From: Pseudomonadota bacterium
Lineage (GTDB): Bacteria; Pseudomonadota; Gammaproteobacteria; Burkholderiales; Burkholderiaceae_C
DNA length: 64,000 nt
Reading direction: 5' to 3'
Assembly (NCBI GenBank): GCA_030538605.1
Contig: JAUNTQ010000008.1
Location: forward strand, 1-64,000
Part shown: positions 34,013 through 42,025 of the stretch, piece by piece
Position numbering within the stretch: position 1 is the first letter of the stretch
Layout: the number at the start of each line of letters is the position of its first letter
Made by a program: the position numbers and the translations under genes
Notes under the pieces: model-generated
Databases searched by the model: none
Seen by the model: the letters and a program-made list of their open reading frames with translations, nothing else
Told to the model about the DNA's origin: nothing

Positions 34013-34728
34013 GGCCTGGCCTGCTGCCCGCTGCTGCGGGCCTCGCGGTTGATGCGGTTGACCTGGCGGGTGATGGCACCCTTGAGCTGCACCAGGCGGG
34101 CCAGCTCGGGGCTTTTGTTGCGCGGGTGGTTGCTCCTCGCGTTGTCGGCGCGGCTGATGCACGCCAGCCGGTCTGCGGTGATCTCGGCCTCCACCGCCGT
34201 GAAGCGGCCAGGCAGAAACACCACGATGTGCCCCGGCGGCACAGGGCCGTTGGCAGCCTCCCACACCAGGCGGTGCACGCGCTGCCAGCGGCGCACGGGT
34301 GTCAGCGCGGGGTCATCGGTGAGCTTGCGCTCCAGGTAGCCTTCAGCGTTCACGCGCAGGCTGCCAATGGGCAGGTAGTTGCGTGCGGCATGGGCGGGTC
34401 GGCCCGGCTTGAACTGCGTGGCGCGCGTGTTCGGGTGGGTGCCGGCAACGCCTGTCTTGCCCTTGTTCCACGGCACCATGCCCGGCCTGAACTGCGTGGC
34501 CACCCTGCGCGGGTGGGTGCGCCCGCGCTGCATGCGGCCAGCCTGCTCGGCGGCCAGAAAAGCCGCGCTCTTGCGCAAGCCCAGTGCGGCGGCCTTGCGG
34601 TACACCGCCGCAACAGGCACGCCCAGCACGCGCGCCATGTCGTCGGTGCGGCTGTCGTGGTAGTGCAGGCGCAGCAGTTCAATGTCTGCGCGCGACCATC
34701 TTTGGCCGACGGTGTGTCTGCCTGCCAT
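34009..34728 (-). CDS. HNH-type phage endonuclease
   Basis: 239 residues from the ATG at 34728. An N-terminal segment (WSRADIELLRLHYHDSRTDD onward) looks like a SANT/homeodomain-type DNA reader. The middle has repeated QFRPGMVPWNKGKTG and QFKPGRPAHAARNYLP. The nuclease part is VHRLVWEAANGPVPPGHIVV, typical of HNH proteins in phages, followed by LACISRADNARSNHPRNKSP. Possible roles: homing endonuclease or DNA processing during transposition. Its DNA-reader plus HNH build favours homing. Confidence 0.8.
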   Translation of the reverse strand: MAGRHTVGQRWSRADIELLRLHYHDSRTDDMARVLGVPVAAVYRKAAALGLRKSAAFLAAEQAGRMQRGRTHPRRVATQFRPGMVPWNKGKTGVAGTHPNTRATQFKPGRPAHAARNYLPIGSLRVNAEGYLERKLTDDPALTPVRRWQRVHRLVWEAANGPVPPGHIVVFLPGRFTAVEAEITADRLACISRADNARSNHPRNKSPELARLVQLKGAITRQVNRINREARSSGQQARP

Positions 34729-34729
34729 G

Positions 34730-34909
34730 TCACTGCACCTCGGCCAGCTCGGCAGCGGCCTGCCGGGCGGCGGCGATCCAGCACGCGCGGTCTTCGGCGC
34801 ACATGCTGTCCCAGCCATAAAGCTCGGGAGGAAACCCGTCATCCTCGGTGGCCGCCTGCTGGATGAAGGCCGCATGCATGGCCCGCGCAATCTGTTCAAA
34901 GCTCTTCAT
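34730..34909 (-). CDS. Small early phage protein
   Basis: 59 residues (MKSFEQIARAMHAAFIQQAA). Acidic, with LYGWDSMCAEDRACWIAAAR. This pattern of a Trp-containing helix pair is seen in small phage early proteins of unknown role. It lies one base from the HNH gene and one from the DUF3164 gene. Confidence 0.55.
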   Translation of the reverse strand: MKSFEQIARAMHAAFIQQAATEDDGFPPELYGWDSMCAEDRACWIAAARQAAAELAEVQ

Positions 34910-34910
34910 C

Positions 34911-35531
34911 TCAAGCCCCCGCCGCCACGTCCAGGCTGATGAGCTGGTACTTGTCCGACGCGCCCACGCGCTCGTAAAGGCGGATGTAGCTTTTTGACCC
35001 CACCACCTGCAAGCTCTCGCCAATGGCCTGCATGGCGCGCGCCCAGCGCGCGTCATCAATGTCCAGCCGGCGCAGCGCCAGCACGGCATTGGTGTTGAGG
35101 TTGCCGGCCTTGTCGGTCTCGAAGGCGCGGCCCACGATGGCGCGCAGCTCGGGCCGCGCGCCTTGCGTCCATTCGCTCAGGCACTCCTCGATCAGCGCCT
35201 TGGCCGCTTGCAGGCGCTCGTCGAAAGACAGCGTTTCGGCAATGGCGCGCAGCACCTTGTACTGGCCGTCGTAGCTGACCAGCGTGACGTTGCCCTTGTG
35301 GCCGCCCAGCTTGGCGTCGTACTGCTCGGCGCTGAGCTGCACGAAGCTGGCAATGTCGCCCAGGGCTTTTTCGCGGTAGCGGGCCACGTCGCCGCTTAAG
35401 GACTTGGCACCGGCAATCAGCTCGCGCACCAGCTCGTCGCGGGCGCGGTCGATGGGCTTGATGGCTTCTACGGGGTCAAGGCCGCCGCGCGCGTTGCGCC
35501 AGTAGCCTGCGGGGATGTGTGAGTCGGTCAT
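34911..35531 (-). CDS. DUF3164-family early protein
   Basis: 206 residues from the ATG at 35531 (MTDSHIPAGYWRNARGGLDP). DRARDELVRELIAGAKSLSG, DIASFVQLSAEQYDAKLGG and KGNVTLVSYDGQYKVLRAIA are the family's typical stretches. DUF3164 proteins are found in the early operon of transposable phages after B; their function is not established. Confidence 0.88.
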   Translation of the reverse strand: MTDSHIPAGYWRNARGGLDPVEAIKPIDRARDELVRELIAGAKSLSGDVARYREKALGDIASFVQLSAEQYDAKLGGHKGNVTLVSYDGQYKVLRAIAETLSFDERLQAAKALIEECLSEWTQGARPELRAIVGRAFETDKAGNLNTNAVLALRRLDIDDARWARAMQAIGESLQVVGSKSYIRLYERVGASDKYQLISLDVAAGA

Positions 35532-35553
35532 GGCAAGGTTTCTCCGTTCAAGT

Positions 35554-35577
35554 GCAGGGCGGGCATTCATGCCCGCC
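35554..35577. repeat. Family-C short palindrome (copy 3)
   Basis: GCAGGGCGGGCATTCATGCC then CGCC, containing GGCGGGCAT/ATGCCCGCC as inverted halves. It overlaps the last codons of the wHTH gene and the gap before the DUF3164 gene. Confidence 0.5.
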
Positions 35578-36037
35578 ATCCGTGGCTGGGGTGGTTGAGG
35601 AAGTCCATCGCCCCCGCGCGCAGCGGCGCGGCAGGCGGCGGCACATAAGGCGCGGGCGGCGTGGGCCTGCGCGGCGCGGGGCAAGGTGCCAGCGGCACGG
35701 CAGGCGGCGGGCGCGCTGCCACGGGCGTGCGCGGCATCACGGGCGTGCGCGGCAGTGGGCGCGTGAGAAAGGCGGGGATAGGCCCTGGCACCCGCGGCAG
35801 GCGCTCGTCACACCACAGGTGGGGCAGCGCAGGCTCGGTCACGGCCCAGGCCGGTGCGCCGGGGGTGTGCGCGTCGGGCACGGGCTCCAGCCAGCCGCGC
35901 GCGGCCAGCGTGCGCAGCAGTGCTCGCAAGCTGCCGGCGCGCACGCCGCTGGCGCGCGGCAGATCGCCCTCGCGTGCCGTGCCCAGCGTGTAGATCAGGC
36001 GCACCATGCTTTCCTGCAAAGGGGTGAGTCCGCTCAT
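35567..36037 (-). CDS. Early phage winged-helix protein
   Basis: 156 residues from the ATG at 36037 (MSGLTPLQESMVRLIYTLGT). Residues 5-60 form a winged helix (AREGDLPRASGVRAGSLRAL then LRTLAARGWLEPVPDA). The rest is a Pro/Ala/Arg-rich tail. Coupled by ATGA overlap to the upstream membrane gene. Probable DNA-binding regulator. Confidence 0.6.
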   Translation of the reverse strand: MSGLTPLQESMVRLIYTLGTAREGDLPRASGVRAGSLRALLRTLAARGWLEPVPDAHTPGAPAWAVTEPALPHLWCDERLPRVPGPIPAFLTRPLPRTPVMPRTPVAARPPPAVPLAPCPAPRRPTPPAPYVPPPAAPLRAGAMDFLNHPSHGWRA

Positions 36038-36273
36038 GCCGCGCCCCCCTCGCATGCCAGATGCACGGGCTGCACAGGCGGCACGGTGTGGCCCTGCGCC
36101 TGGCGCGCCAGGCCAATGGCACCCAGCAGCACGATCAGCACACAGCCCCATTGCGTCAGGCGCCAGGCCCAGCGCAGGCCGGTGCGGGCGGCGCGCTGCC
36201 AGCGCGGCGCGGCCCGCATGCGCGCGGCGATCACGCCGGGGGCGAAGTAGTGTTGGCGGTGTGGCGTACACAT
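36034..36273 (-). CDS. Small membrane protein of the early operon
   Basis: 79 residues from the ATG at 36273 (MCTPHRQHYFAPGVIAARM); a longer start at 36360 would pass through a family-B repeat. One membrane segment, WGCVLIVLLGAIGLA, follows a basic stretch, so the N-terminus is probably cytoplasmic. In Mu, small toxic proteins such as Kil lie just after B; that comparison is by position only. Confidence 0.5.
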   Translation of the reverse strand: MCTPHRQHYFAPGVIAARMRAAPRWQRAARTGLRWAWRLTQWGCVLIVLLGAIGLARQAQGHTVPPVQPVHLACEGGAA

Positions 36274-36360
36274 GCCCGCCGCCGGGCCGCTCCCAAGGCG
36301 GGCAGCGGCCCCCTCGGGGGGCAGCGAAACACGCGAAGCGGTGGAGCGTGGGGGCTTCAT
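36269..36360. repeat. Family-B repeat (copy 2, inverted)
   Basis: Read on the minus strand it gives GCGTGTTTCGCTGCCCCCCG, AGGGGGCCGCTGCCCGCC, TTGGGAGCGGCCCGGCGG and CGGGCATGTG, matching 32572-32650. It begins right after the stop of gene B. Confidence 0.6.
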
Positions 36361-36362
36361 GC

Positions 36363-37565
36363 CTAGCACCCCGCCACCACTTGCGCATCCACCTTGGCGT
36401 AACCCACGGCAGCCGCCGCGTTGAAGGCCCGCGCCAGCAGGTTGTTCACCGCCAGCGGGTGGCACACGCTGATGGCGTCGCTGGCCTTGCCGCCGCGCGG
36501 CACGCTGATGAGGCGCGCGCGAATGGCCTCCACCGCGTCAGCGGCCAGCACGTCGGCCAGCTTGACGCCTGCGCGCGCCAGCTTGTGCGCCACGTAGTCG
36601 CCCAGGTCAGCGTCCAGCGCGCCCAGGGTGATCTGCTCGCAGCGCTGCACGATCTCGCGCACCTCGGGGTCGCGGTCGTTGAGCAGCGCGCGCATTTCCC
36701 GCGCCTGGCCGATCAGCACCACGCCCAGCAGGCGGCGGCGGCGGTCTTTCAGCTCCATGAAGTTTTTCAGCTGCTTGAGCGTGTCCACCGGCAGGCGGTG
36801 GGCCTCTTCCATCAGCAGCAGGTGGGCGTAGCCGCTGGCGCGGCTGCTTTTGAGCAGCTCGTGGATTTGCGCGGTGCGGTCATCGGGGTCGCTGGCGCGC
36901 GTGGCACCGAGGGCCAGCGCGCGCAGCAGGGCCGCCTCGATCTGGCCCGGTTGCAGCACCTTGCCGCCGCCGCGCCTGGGCTGGCGCGGGTAGGGCTTGA
37001 TGACGATCACCTTGCGCTGCTCTTGCTCCAGGCGCTCTTGCAGGTCTTCGGCCAGCGTGGTCTTGCCTGAGCCGGATTCGCCCAGCACGGCGGCAAAGCC
37101 CGCGTGCAGGGCCGCGTCCAGCAGCGCGGCGCGCACGTAGCGGGTGTGGGGCGTGCTGAATACGTCTTCGGCGCACTGCACGTCGTCCAACGCCAGCAGG
37201 CTGCGCGGCAGGCCAAACGCCTGGCGCGCGGCGGGGGTAATGGTTTCGCGGTGTAGCATCGACTCGTTCTCCTTGTCCTGATTGGTTTCGGGGGACACGG
37301 CCTCGCCGGGCGGCAACCCGGCGGGGCCAACTTCTTGGGGCGCAGGCAAGGCCAGCGCCCGCAGCTCATGCGTGCTGGCACCGGCGCGGCGCAGCGCGGC
37401 CAGCACGGCGGCGCGCGCGGCAGCCGTGCCCCGCTTGGGCCACTGGCCGCGCGCGGCAATGGCGTTGACGGCGGCCACGCTCAGGCCCGCCGCGCGGGCG
37501 AGCTGGCGCTGGCTGATGCCGTGGGCGGCCAGCACAGGAGCGAGGGCGGGGGCGAACGTGGTCAT
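36363..37565 (-). CDS. B: Transposition target-activator ATPase (MuB-like)
   Basis: 400 residues from the ATG at 37565. Residues 10-45 form a repressor-type helix-turn-helix (HGISQRQLARAAGLSVAAVN). An AAA+ core follows, with Walker A GESGSGKTT (162-170), Walker B LLLMEE (about 249-254) and a sensor-like VVLIGQ. This is the MuB layout: an ATP-dependent filament on target DNA that attracts transposase A and gives target immunity. It ends in VVAGC and overlaps the upstream small gene by four bases. Confidence 0.92.
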   Translation of the reverse strand: MTTFAPALAPVLAAHGISQRQLARAAGLSVAAVNAIAARGQWPKRGTAAARAAVLAALRRAGASTHELRALALPAPQEVGPAGLPPGEAVSPETNQDKENESMLHRETITPAARQAFGLPRSLLALDDVQCAEDVFSTPHTRYVRAALLDAALHAGFAAVLGESGSGKTTLAEDLQERLEQEQRKVIVIKPYPRQPRRGGGKVLQPGQIEAALLRALALGATRASDPDDRTAQIHELLKSSRASGYAHLLLMEEAHRLPVDTLKQLKNFMELKDRRRRLLGVVLIGQAREMRALLNDRDPEVREIVQRCEQITLGALDADLGDYVAHKLARAGVKLADVLAADAVEAIRARLISVPRGGKASDAISVCHPLAVNNLLARAFNAAAAVGYAKVDAQVVAGC

Positions 37566-37789
37566 GCCCTGAACTCCATCGCCTTGCCTTCGGCCATGAG
37601 CGTCGCCACCTCCATCAGGTAAGCCGCCGTGGCGCGGTTCTCGTCGGCGGCGTCTGCCACTCTGATGAGCGCAAACACGAGGGCGGAGATATAGATTCGC
37701 GCGCCACAATCGTTGTCAAGCAGCGCGGTCATGATCTGCCGGTAAACGGCGTTGACCTCTGGCAGCCTGGTGGCAAGTTCCTGGCTCAT
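37562..37789 (-). CDS. Small protein between transposase A and B
   Basis: 75 residues (MSQELATRLPEVNAVYRQIM), helical, with DNDCGARIYISALVFALIRV as a hydrophobic stretch. It overlaps the start of B by four bases and begins 23 bases after A. Function unknown; coupling to both transposition genes suggests an accessory role. Confidence 0.6.
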   Translation of the reverse strand: MSQELATRLPEVNAVYRQIMTALLDNDCGARIYISALVFALIRVADAADENRATAAYLMEVATLMAEGKAMEFRA

Positions 37790-37812
37790 GTTTCAGCTCC
37801 TGTTGTGGTGAT

Positions 37813-39621
37813 TCATTGCCCGCCCACCACGCGCAGCGCGGCGCGCACCGCCAGGCGTTGGGCCAGACCATCGATGGCGTCTTCAGGCACGCCCTCGGGG
37901 TGCCAGGCGCGCAGCTGCGCATGGCGCTCGGGCGTCATTGGCACGCCCAGCCGTTGCAGCGCCTGCGCGGCCTGGAAGTGGTTGAGCACGGGTGCCACTG
38001 GCTGGCTGCGCAGCGCGGCCACATCAGCCGTTTGCAAGGGCTGCGCCTTGGGCAGCAGGCGCGCGGGCAGCTCGGCAGCGCCCAGGTGGCTGTGCGCCAC
38101 CGCGCCTTTGCCGCCGTTGAGGTGGGCAAAGGGCCGTGCGCCCTTGGCGCGCTGGGCTTCGGCGTCGGCCAGGCTGCTGCCCTTGCCCCAGGTGGCCTCG
38201 GCCAGGCGCTTGGCCGCGTGCTGCGCGGCGCTGTGCGGGGCGCTGCGGTGTTCTTCGCCCCACACGGGGTTGTCTTGCGGACGGCCAAACGCGTCAAACG
38301 CGCGCACCGGCTCCACATCAATATGCCGGTCCGCGCCTGTGGCCGATGGCAGGTGTACGCGCAAGGCACCATCGCCCAGTAGCAGGGGCGAGACCGTCAG
38401 GCGCTGGCCGTTGTGGATCTCTGCGGCCCAGGGCGTCAGGTCGTACAGCAGGCTGCGCCCGGCCTGCGGGTGCACGAAGGTGATGCGACTGTCGCGCACC
38501 TGGCGCGTTTCGTCCTTGCCGCGCATGAACCAGGCGCACACGCTGCGCGCGGGCATCTCCACCAGCGCGCCGGGGGTCTGCAAGATCAGCGCCCACATGT
38601 CATCGCGCACGCGGCGCTGGCCGTCGTCGCAGCGCACGCGGGCATCCACGTGTTCAATCTGGTCGGCGTTGTAGTCGCGCACCCAGGCAGCGGCCGCTGC
38701 ATTGAGCTGCTCCACGCTGTCCACCGGCTCGGCGCGCAGGCGGCTTTCAAAGTGGCGCTCGACGATGTAGTTGGCGCTTTCCACCCCGCCCTTGACCCAG
38801 GCGTGGTGCGTGGCATGCGTGCGGTGCTGCACGCCCAGTGCATCCAGCAGGCGGCGAATGCCCGCGCTGGTGTTGGCGCTGCCCTTGTCCCACAGCAGCA
38901 TCTGCGGCACGCCGTGCGACAGGCGGTGCTCGGCCTGGCCCCAGGTGTGCAGCAAAAATTCAAACAGGCTGCGCTGGTTCTCGCCCGCCGCCTCGTAATA
39001 GCACACGTCCACGCTGCGGCTGGCGTGGTCGTAGCGGGTGTAGCGCCACACTTTGAGCTTCACCTGCTCCAGCGCCACGGGCTTGTTCTTGTTGAACTGC
39101 TCGGCGGTCATGGCGTATTGCTTGCCGCCGATGTAATAGATCAGGCACAGCGAGGGGTCGATCTCATGCACGTGGTTGGGGTGCAGGCTGCGCATGCGAA
39201 GGTGGTTGCGCGCGCTCGCCTGGCTTTGCATGTCCAGCTTTTGCTGGCGCAGCAGCGCGGCCACGCGGGCCTCGCTCACGTTCACGGCAAAGCCGTTTTG
39301 CGCGGCCACGTTCATGGCCACGGCAATGGGCTGGCTGGCGTGGGCGCTGCCGTTTTGCCGCTGGCTGGCCTGGCGGCTGGCGGCAATGAATTCAAGCGTG
39401 CCCGCATCCAGCCGCGTGCGGCCCTTGTCGGTGCGGGTCTTGCGCGCGGGGGCATAACCCGCATGGCGCTTGAGCCAGGCGTGAATGGTCTGCGGCGCGC
39501 GGCCCACGCGCTGGGCAAAGGCGGCCACCAGCGCGCCGCGCCCGCCCTTGGGCGCGGCGGCGGCAAGCTGATCGCGCAGGGCAAACAGCTCGGCCAGCAT
39601 GTCGGGCTCCAGCCTGGGCAT
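37813..39621 (-). CDS. A: Mu-type DDE transposase A
   Basis: 602 residues. An N-terminal DNA-binding part (APQTIHAWLKRHAGYAP) is followed by the integrase-like core with Asp155 in HEIDPS, Asp245 in LLWDKGSAN and Glu281 in KGGVESAN. The last two are 36 positions apart, the DD35E spacing. After it come a beta-barrel-like domain and a charged C-terminus that would contact B. It cuts and joins the prophage ends for replicative transposition. Expected binding sites are the GATATTT-containing repeats at both ends. Confidence 0.95.
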   Translation of the reverse strand: MPRLEPDMLAELFALRDQLAAAAPKGGRGALVAAFAQRVGRAPQTIHAWLKRHAGYAPARKTRTDKGRTRLDAGTLEFIAASRQASQRQNGSAHASQPIAVAMNVAAQNGFAVNVSEARVAALLRQQKLDMQSQASARNHLRMRSLHPNHVHEIDPSLCLIYYIGGKQYAMTAEQFNKNKPVALEQVKLKVWRYTRYDHASRSVDVCYYEAAGENQRSLFEFLLHTWGQAEHRLSHGVPQMLLWDKGSANTSAGIRRLLDALGVQHRTHATHHAWVKGGVESANYIVERHFESRLRAEPVDSVEQLNAAAAAWVRDYNADQIEHVDARVRCDDGQRRVRDDMWALILQTPGALVEMPARSVCAWFMRGKDETRQVRDSRITFVHPQAGRSLLYDLTPWAAEIHNGQRLTVSPLLLGDGALRVHLPSATGADRHIDVEPVRAFDAFGRPQDNPVWGEEHRSAPHSAAQHAAKRLAEATWGKGSSLADAEAQRAKGARPFAHLNGGKGAVAHSHLGAAELPARLLPKAQPLQTADVAALRSQPVAPVLNHFQAAQALQRLGVPMTPERHAQLRAWHPEGVPEDAIDGLAQRLAVRAALRVVGGQ

Positions 39622-39624
39622 GGC

Positions 39625-40527
39625 TTATTCGGGCTGCGCCTGGGCAAAGGCACCCAGCGTCTTGTCGAAGACGCCCCGCTCGCGCTCCACCTGGCGCTCG
39701 GCGCGGGCCAGCGCCTGCTCGTACACCTCGGCCACATGGGCCAGCGCGGCCTCGAACGCGGGGCGCTCATCGCCCGCCAGCGCCTCGGCGGCTTCAAAAA
39801 TGGCGATGCGGCAGCTTTGCAGCTCGCTCACCGCCGTGGCCAGCTTGCGCCCGGCAGCGGCCACCTGCTCGCTGACGGGCGCCAGCGCGTCGGGCCAGTC
39901 GGTGTGCGCCAGCACCTTCTTGTCCAGGCGCAGGCGCACCAGCTCGGCGTTGAGTTCGCCGTTCACGGCCTCTTGCCGCTTGCTGACCGTGCGCTCCTTG
40001 CGCACGGCGGCGCGCAGTTCTTTGATCGACATGCGGGCCACGTCGTCGAGCGCCAGTTCGCCTGTCTGCCCCAAGTCGGCCAATTCGTCGATCTGCTCGT
40101 CAGCCAAGGGCAAAAGCTCAGCGGCTTTGCAGAAGCCCAACCCCTCCAAAACGGGCGACGTCGCCCGTTTTGCGAACCGACGGGCCAGCGCCATATAAGT
40201 GCGCGCGGTGTCCGGCACGATCTCCAACTCCACCAGAGCCCGGCCGAATTCACCATGCGCGCAACCCGCCTTGATCAGCAGCAAGTAGGCGCCGAACTCC
40301 ATGATGGCCATGCCCACGCGGCGCTTGGCCGAACGCGCGCCGTCCATCAAGGCCGGGGCGCCCAGCGGGCCGTCGTAGCCCAGCTCGCGCGCCAAGGCGC
40401 GCACGGCGCTGGCGCTCTCGGTTTCGATCACGGCCAACTGGTTGACCGCATCGAACTCGCGCGCCACTACGGCGGTGGCCATGGGCTTTTCTTTGCTGAC
40501 AACAGCGGGGGTCGGTTTGCGGGCCAT
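39625..40527 (-). CDS. DUF3102-like early protein
   Basis: 300 residues from the ATG at 40527 (MARKPTPAVVSKEKPMATAV). The centre MEFGAYLLLIKAGCAHGEFG and VELEIVPDTARTYMALARRF has the DUF3102 pattern, a helical domain linked to plasmid and phage replication or regulation. The C-terminal 120 residues are coiled-coil. It ends three bases before transposase A, so it is probably co-translated with it. Confidence 0.7.
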   Translation of the reverse strand: MARKPTPAVVSKEKPMATAVVAREFDAVNQLAVIETESASAVRALARELGYDGPLGAPALMDGARSAKRRVGMAIMEFGAYLLLIKAGCAHGEFGRALVELEIVPDTARTYMALARRFAKRATSPVLEGLGFCKAAELLPLADEQIDELADLGQTGELALDDVARMSIKELRAAVRKERTVSKRQEAVNGELNAELVRLRLDKKVLAHTDWPDALAPVSEQVAAAGRKLATAVSELQSCRIAIFEAAEALAGDERPAFEAALAHVAEVYEQALARAERQVERERGVFDKTLGAFAQAQPE

Positions 40528-40543
40528 GTGTTTCTCGAAGGTT

Positions 40544-40867
40544 TCAGGGTTTGACAGGCACGGCGTAGCGCTGCGCAATCTCATCGAGCTGCGCGCGGGC
40601 CGCGTTCAGGTTGGTGCTCACCGTGGTGGCGATGCGCACAAAGGCCACGCCCAGCCGCCAGCGGCCAGTGCCGGGCACTTGCTCCACAAAGCCGGTGCCC
40701 GCCAGCGCAGGCAAGGTGCGGCTGACCCAGCTGGGCTGCACGCTCAAGGCACTGGCAATCTCGCCGGGCGCCAGGCCCAGCACTTCGTGCCCGGCCAGCA
40801 GCCGGAACAGGTCGCAGGTCTTGCGGATCGGCTCGGGCAGCGCGGGGGTGGTGTCGGGCGCGCTCAT
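40544..40867 (-). CDS. IclR-like winged-helix protein
   Basis: 107 residues from the ATG at 40867. LFRLLAGHEVLGLAPGEIAS, SVQPSWVSRTLPALAGTGFV and GTGRWRLGVAFVRIA are the N-terminal DNA-binding half of IclR proteins without the effector domain. This truncated form is common in Mu-like early operons. Confidence 0.75.
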   Translation of the reverse strand: MSAPDTTPALPEPIRKTCDLFRLLAGHEVLGLAPGEIASALSVQPSWVSRTLPALAGTGFVEQVPGTGRWRLGVAFVRIATTVSTNLNAARAQLDEIAQRYAVPVKP

Positions 40868-41094
40868 GCCCGCACCTCGCGCGCCTTGGCGTTCAGCGCC
40901 GCGCGCGCGGCGCGCAATTGCGCGCAAGCGGCGCGCATCTGCTGATCGAACTCGGCGGCGGCGCGCAATTGATCGGCCAGCGCCAGCGCTTGGCTGGGCG
41001 TCAGGTCGCAAACCCCGCCGGGGTCCACCAGCAGGCCCGGCACTTTGCAGGGCCTGCAGTTCACGCACAGCTTCAATGCAAGGCTTGCGTTCAT
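40864..41094 (-). CDS. Small early protein with Cys cluster
   Basis: 76 residues (MNASLALKLCVNCRPCKVPG). CVNCRPC near the N-terminus and one further Cys (GGVCDLT) could bind a metal. The second half is Ala-rich helix. ATGA overlaps on both sides place it firmly in the early operon. Confidence 0.55.
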   Translation of the reverse strand: MNASLALKLCVNCRPCKVPGLLVDPGGVCDLTPSQALALADQLRAAAEFDQQMRAACAQLRAARAALNAKAREVRA

Positions 41095-41234
41095 GACTGC
41101 GCCCCCGCGTGGTGCGCCGCCGCCGCGCGGCCATAGGGCTGGCGCTCGGCCACGGGCGCGGCGCTGCGGCTGCGCAGGGCGGCGCACGCCAGTGCGCAGC
41201 GCACGGCGGCGGCGGGGATGGTGCGGGCGCTCAT
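41091..41234 (-). CDS. Very small early open frame
   Basis: 47 residues (MSARTIPAAAVRCALACAAL), basic and Ala-rich. The only support is its ATGA overlaps with genes on both sides in a tightly packed operon. No family seen. Confidence 0.4.
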   Translation of the reverse strand: MSARTIPAAAVRCALACAALRSRSAAPVAERQPYGRAAAAHHAGAQS

Positions 41235-41488
41235 GCCGATGCTCCGGCCCGTGCAGCCGCCACGGCAGCGCGACTGCGGCGCAGCGTGGGGCGGGCGTTG
41301 GCGCGGGGCCACAGCGCGTCGACGCTGTAGCCGGTGATCTGCGCAATGCGTGCGCGGATGCGTGCCGACACGCTACGGCCGCTGATGACTTGACTGACGG
41401 TGCTGTTGGCTACGCCCAACTCGTCAGCCAGCGCCGTGGGCGTGACGCCCTTCATGCGCATGGCCGCTTTGATTTGCTCGGGGTGCAT
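41231..41488 (-). CDS. ner: Ner-like helix-turn-helix regulator
   Basis: 85 residues. HPEQIKAAMRMKGVTPTALA, ELGVANSTVSQVISGRSVS and RIRARIAQITGYSVDALWP are characteristic of Ner/Nlp-type regulators of transposable phages. As first gene of the leftward early operon it would damp early transcription and repressor synthesis. It diverges from the repressor gene; a shared control region lies between them. Confidence 0.85.
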   Translation of the reverse strand: MHPEQIKAAMRMKGVTPTALADELGVANSTVSQVISGRSVSARIRARIAQITGYSVDALWPRANARPTLRRSRAAVAAARAGASA

Positions 41489-41545
41489 CTGGTAACCTTT
41501 CGCCTAACTTTTGAGGTTCGACCGCTACGGGAGCGATTGAGGCGA

Positions 41546-41575
41546 ATTATGGGAAAGAATTCTTTCCCTTGTCAA
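41546..41575 (-). promoter_or_regulatory. Leftward early promoter
   Basis: On the minus strand TTGACA (41575-41570) is followed after 18 bases by CATAAT (41551-41546), a near-consensus sigma-70 promoter directed at ner and the transposition genes, with a leader of about 50 bases to the ner start at 41488. Confidence 0.8.
41551..41568. promoter_or_regulatory. Repressor operator: 18 bp perfect palindrome in the promoter spacer
   Basis: GGGAAAGAATTCTTTCCC is fully palindromic and fills the spacer between the -35 and -10 boxes of the early promoter. A second, weaker site with GGGAAA and the palindrome GAAATATTTC lies at 41584-41595, touching the repressor start codon, which suggests self-control. 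Confidence 0.8.
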
Positions 41576-41595
41576 TAGGCGATGGGAAATATTTC

Positions 41596-42024
41596 ATGAC
41601 CTTTGGAGCCAGACTGCGAGAGGAGCGCGAGCGGCTCGGCATGAGCCAGCCGGCCTTTGCCGCTATTGCGGGGACGACAAAGCAGACACTGTTCTCGTGG
41701 GAGAGCGGGAAGACTGCACCGGATGGGTTCCAGTTGGCCGCCTTGGCCGACGGCGGAACTGACGTGCTTTACGTGGTGACCGGACAGACCGACCCGGCCG
41801 CGCCCCGACTGAGCGCCGACGAGCAGGAGCTGCTCGACCTCTTTCGCGCCGCGCCCCTCTTGATCAAGGCCGCCGCCATTCGCGCACTGCAACACGAGGG
41901 CGGGCAAGGCTCGGGCATGGGTGGCATGCAATTCACCCAGCACGGCAGCGGCATGCAGGTGGGCCATGTCAGCGCCCCGGTCACCGTGGGCGCGCCCGCG
42001 CCGCGCAGACGAAAAGCGGGCTGA
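41596..42024 (+). CDS. c: Prophage repressor (XRE/Cro-C1 type)
   Basis: 142 residues from the ATG at 41596; a TTG at 41569 is also in frame but would cover the operator. FGARLREERERLGMSQPAFA, GTTKQTLFSWESGKTAPD is a classic helix-turn-helix. The middle (LSADEQELLDLFRAAP) is the short dimer-type region found in many phage repressors. The C-terminus is low complexity with GMQFTQHGSGMQVGHVSAPV. It would keep the lysogenic state by binding the operator in the early promoter, and its rightward transcript may continue into the accessory genes. Confidence 0.85.
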   Translation: MTFGARLREERERLGMSQPAFAAIAGTTKQTLFSWESGKTAPDGFQLAALADGGTDVLYVVTGQTDPAAPRLSADEQELLDLFRAAPLLIKAAAIRALQHEGGQGSGMGGMQFTQHGSGMQVGHVSAPVTVGAPAPRRRKAG

Positions 42025-42025
42025 C

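Noticed and set aside
36034..36465. 143-codon version of the small membrane gene after B
   Set aside because: Its first part lies inside gene B and the family-B repeat; the ATG at 36273 is more sensible.
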